Shown piece by piece: positions 60,333 through 64,000 of a stretch of 64,000 nucleotides of DNA. Both the position numbers and the translations under genes were made by a program. Numbering within the stretch: the stretch's first letter is position 1; every line of letters begins with the position of its first letter. The notes under the pieces were generated by a model. The model saw only the letters and a list, made by a program, of their open reading frames with translations, made no database searches and was not told the DNA's origin. Origin of the DNA: Biscogniauxia marginata (taxonomy: Eukaryota > Ascomycota > Sordariomycetes > Xylariales > Xylariaceae); assembly GCA_022695795.1 (NCBI GenBank), contig MU404130.1, positions 34,318 through 98,317 of the forward strand. The letters are read 5' to 3'.

Positions 60333-63103
60333 ATGCCTGAGCACCTCGACCCGTCTGCCGCACATCTAGACGCGCCGAACGAATCCCGTCAAGATGCACC
60401 GACACTACTCTCACGATCGCCCCATCCCTACCACCGCCAACACTTCGAGCTGCTCGACACCGTGCGCACCACAAGTCTCGATGTCGGCCCCTTGCCATCG
60501 CGCCTCCCGATATCCGCCGACCCCTCGAGGGAACCCACCCCAAGTAGCGACAGTGGGACAGAGGCTGATGACGAACACTTCCTCAAGGGCTTGCCCGCTC
60601 CAAGGAGGTTGCACAAGGGCCTGCGCGGGCGGAATGAAGTCCTGTCGGGCGCTTCAACCCCCATATCCTCTCCCGCCTTTCCAGAGGAAGATGGGAGAAA
60701 GCTCTCGTACGGTCTGAAGAAAGAGGCCGCATCAGCCAAGGAATCGCGAATCCCCACCGCCACCTTAGGGAGCAGGAAGAATAAGGAGATTGTTCGCCGC
60801 CTTGCGGAACTGCTGATCATTGGGTTTCTCGGCCTTCTAGTTCAAACAAATGCTGGTGTCCGGCCAATATGGCGAAATTGGAGTCGAGGTAGGCTGTTGT
60901 TTGCAATCAACCTCTTCCTGCTGCTAACGTATGACTAGAGCTTCGTGTCGGTATAGGTCTGTTGGCGGGCTTAGCCTTACTCTACCCCTTGCGACTGGTG
61001 CTATGGGCATACTGGCACCGCGCACCGTTGAGGAAGATGCCTATACCCATATCTATACCTACTTCCTTCGATCCAGCACCGCTTTTCTACCCCCCGGCTA
61101 TCGCCTTGTTTGTCTCATCCCTCGTCGCCGTTGATAACGAGGCAGTGCTATTGCCGAATATAATTCTTGCCATCTGCTCCCTACCACCGGCACTGCTTCC
61201 CGCCTCATCTTCCGACCAAGGGTGCAACTCGCTGCATTGGGTCCTGTCGTGTGTGCCCCTATTTTTCTCTCACCGTGATGGGACCGAGAGAAGTTCTTCC
61301 GGAGGAAGTACCGCTGTAGCCATGGTCCCGACCGAGACATTAGTCCTCTTATACCCGCTACATTACAACCTATTACTAGTCTTGCACACCTTGACTACTA
61401 CTAGTCTTTTAACCGCAGAGTTGCAACTGCTCTCTGTTGGTCTCATCAATATACTTCTTCTGTCGTCTTCGCCACAGGCTATCATCTTGAAGGCAATGCT
61501 ATGGGTTGGAGGGCTTGATATCCTTCTTACCTGTAGTCACACAATCACGTGGGGGATCGCCTTAGCTCGCGTGCCAAAGTGGCGGTTCAAGCGTCCACCT
61601 ATTCCGGCGAAGCGACGCTCAACGTTCCTCAGCAGCCTCATGTCATGGCGCAGAGTGAGGCACGACTTATTCCACCTGCCCATGGATAGTTCCTCGTGTA
61701 GTTCGTGCGAGGCTCTCGATGACCCAAAGGACAGTGATGACCTGAGTGCCAGGTCTCCAAGAGACCATCTACGCATCAAGACGACCACGTTCGACGGAGC
61801 TAGCTCTACCGATATTGAGGGAAGGCCTTTTTTCAATATTGATGCTGTTCAGGGGCGGTCATTCCATAACACAGAAGCCAAGGCCGGGTCAGCACCAATA
61901 CGCCGACATACTTTGCCCAGTGGCGGAAAACCGCCACGGAAGTCACATACGCACACCCCATCCGGTCGAAGAAAGAGATCGGCCTCTAGCTCTGTTCGAG
62001 CCTTCTTTTCTCTCACTCAGGAGCAAGCGACATTCCGCAGGTGGGGCTATGCCATATATGTTTATGTATGTATCGCGTGTGCTATATTTGTCCCGCTTCC
62101 CATAATCGGCGTCAAGGAAGTGGTAATGCATGAGGCTCTCCACGGATACGAGCCGGTAGGATGGGCCCTAGGATATTTGTTTGGAGACGTGCCATGGTTC
62201 AGGTGGCAGGTCATCACCCACAATCTGGATCGATGGATTTGCCTTCCCCAAAGGTCGATTACTCAACAGGATGAAGTGCCATTAGACAATTGGGTCGAAT
62301 ATCTCCGAAGATATCGTATCGGCGAGGCCAATACGCGCCTTCTCCTAGGCGCGTACTTCATTACCATCATTATTATCGGGCTCATCGTGGTCTTCCGATT
62401 GTCGCCCATTTATGAGGTAGATACAAGGCGGAAGGTTTTTCATTTCATGATGGTCGCGATGTTTCTGCCAGCGACTTACGTAGATCCCACATTTGCGGCT
62501 CTTGCACTCTCAATCGTCCTTGCCCTCTTCCTCCTTTTGGACCTGCTACGAGCAAGTCAGTTACCACCCCTGTCGAAACCATTGGCATCATTCCTTGCCC
62601 CTTATGTCGATGGCCGAGATCTTCGGGGACCAGTTGTCATTTCGCACATGTTCCTCCTCATTGGCTGTGCGATTCCGTTGTGGCTCTCGCTAGGATCCCT
62701 TCCAAGGGCCGGGACAGACTTCCTGGAAGGCTGGGCCGTGCCTACAAGAGAGGTCAGCATGGTATCAGGCGTTGTGTGCGTCGGACTAGGCGATGCGGCC
62801 GCTTCTCTAATTGGGAGGCGGTACGGGCACCGGAAATGGCTTTGGGGAGGCGGGAAAAGCCTCGAGGGCAGCGTTGCTTTTGCAACAGCCGTCTTGATAG
62901 GTCTCATGGCTTCTCACATGTGGTTACGCCTTGGAGGATGGCGTGCAACAAACGGAAATTCAGACCCGTGGGGTGTAACATTGCAGAAATCCGGTGTTTG
63001 CGCTGGCGTGGCTAGCCTAACAGAAGCTGTGCTAACCGGCGGTAATGACAACGTCATTGTTCCTATCCTCCTCTGGACTTGTGTCAAGAGTCTCGGCGTT
63101 TAA
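60333..63103 (+). CDS. sec59: Dolichol kinase
   Basis: CTP-dependent kinase of the ER membrane that makes dolichyl phosphate for N-glycosylation, O-mannosylation and GPI anchors. Two exons (60333-60888 and 60939-63103; GT-AG) give 906 aa, longer than yeast Sec59 (519 aa). The N-terminal 150 residues are polar and disordered. Many membrane segments follow (from LLIIGFLGLLVQ). A polar loop of roughly 140 residues (about 61570-62010) interrupts the membrane region. The conserved catalytic part is at the C-terminus: TRRKVFHFMMVAMFLPA, DLRGPVVISHMFLLIGCA, GVVCVGLGDAAASLIGRRYG, KSLEGSVAF and LTGGNDNVIVPI. These are the CTP-binding kinase motifs. Start at the first ATG in frame. Confidence 0.93.
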
Positions 63104-63781
63104 AATGGGGTCATTAGACAGGTACCTGGGTCACGACTGCAGAGGCGTTCGGTTTGATTCGGGACTATTTGATTGGCAGGTAAAGAGAGAGGGGGAGACG
63201 ACGCCCGAGCGAAGCGTGTAAACTATTCAGCTTCTATTGCCATAAGAGACCCGTCGCTCATATGGCACTGGCTATGTACGATGGAACGAGATGTCAAAAA
63301 TCAACCTTCTTAAAATAGACTATAGACAGCTAGTCGCGACGAAAGATTTAATATTATATTTTTCAATCTCGTACACGATAGCCTCCACTTGCCTACGTTG
63401 CATGAGCGGCAGCTCTATTACAGCTCACCCCTTCCCCCAGATCATGATCATAAAGCATAGAGGTCTGAGTATTCAGACTAGGTATCGACGCAAGCTTGGA
63501 GATATCATTTCCAACCGAACCGCTGTCTTGTATAGTAGAAACATCGGGTTTAAAAGAGATGAGCCACAGTACAGTAGGAGTCAACATCTCCAAAGTACAC
63601 AAGACGTTTGAAATAACTACCTAGACCCTTCAATGGGGTATACCTTGTATTTTTAGATGTAGAAAGATATTCTAATACTCAGTACTCCCCCCCGTGCCCT
63701 GTCCCTTCCTGTCCAGGTCCTCTGGGCTAACGATATCTTGTGTTTCACCCATTTCTCAAGCCCACCTCTTGCGATAATTTC
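63104..63781. other. Spacer between convergent genes at the right end
   Basis: 3' flank of sec59 and of the minus-strand gene running off the window. Short frames only. Confidence 0.5.
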
Positions 63782-64000
63782 TTACATATTAGGCGGCAGC
63801 TCGCCGACTTTCTGGCTCCACGGAGGACCACCTTCGCCCTCGGTAATCGTCACCCTACTCCTTCTCACGTCCCACGCGTCAAGAAGGACTTCCCAGTCAC
63901 CAGGCTCCTCGGCCGCCGGTTGTTCCAGCATTGACTCGGCAGCAATGTAGAAATTCACGCCTGTGGCTATCTTCGGCTCAACACAATTTCGCGTAGCTTC
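63782..64000 (-). CDS. 3' end of an unidentified gene, cut by the window edge
   Basis: On the minus strand a frame is open from the window edge to TAA at 63782-63784, 73 codons including the stop. The composition is protein-like: FYIAAESMLEQPAAEEPGDWEVLLDAWDVRR, then a polar end KVGELPPNM. No family is recognised from this fragment. Plus-strand frames over the same DNA look like shadows. Confidence 0.5.
   Translation of the reverse strand, partial: EATRNCVEPKIATGVNFYIAAESMLEQPAAEEPGDWEVLLDAWDVRRSRVTITEGEGGPPWSQKVGELPPNM

Overview
The window reads as nuclear DNA of a filamentous ascomycete (Pezizomycotina, probably a Sordariomycete). Genes carry short GT-AG introns of about 50-170 nt, the proteins are fungal housekeeping enzymes, including a fungal-type long Pmp3 and an alpha-aminoadipate-pathway saccharopine reductase. 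Very AT-rich, TA-dinucleotide-rich gene-free islands alternate with normal-GC gene blocks, as expected after repeat-induced point mutation (RIP) of old transposons. Order and species are inferred, not shown. || Left part (1-21.3 kb) is compartmentalised. It starts in a 19-bp tandem array, then holds AT-rich islands (about 115-1000, 2160-3480, 4242-6230, 10620-11480, 17020-17200, 20980-21230). Two islands contain copies of one palindromic, TA-flanked element of 412-439 bp. Between the islands sit two unusually intron-dense biosynthetic genes, lys9 (lysine; 14 exons) and ade6 (purines; 13 exons, one junction not canonical), then a disordered hypothetical protein and a Pmp3-type membrane proteolipid. 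|| Middle and right part (21.3-64 kb) is an ordinary gene-dense block: an Nrp1-like RNA-binding protein with a degenerate exonuclease domain, 5'-3' exoribonuclease XRN1, the histone chaperone subunit Hat2/RbAp48, the P4-ATPase Neo1, glycogen synthase, an F-box/LRR protein, a CobW/ZNG1 zinc-chaperone GTPase, a small conserved protein, a secreted or vacuolar 5'-nucleotidase-family metallophosphatase, two Ser/Thr-rich GPI-type surface proteins, a FAM32A homologue, dolichol kinase Sec59 and the 3' end of a gene running off the right edge. || There is no biosynthetic cluster or operon; neighbours are functionally unrelated except that Nrp1 and XRN1, both mRNP proteins, lie tail to tail. Intergenic DNA of the right part is rich in short palindromic TAGGTACCTA-like motifs that the AT-rich islands lack. 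No tRNA, rRNA or CRISPR was recognised. The items most worth a second look are the TA-flanked palindromic element family, the ade6 splice anomaly, the intron-dense lys9/ade6 pair, the pseudo-exonuclease in the Nrp1 homologue and the intergenic palindromes. All splice models were derived by hand from GT-AG sites and reading-frame continuity.
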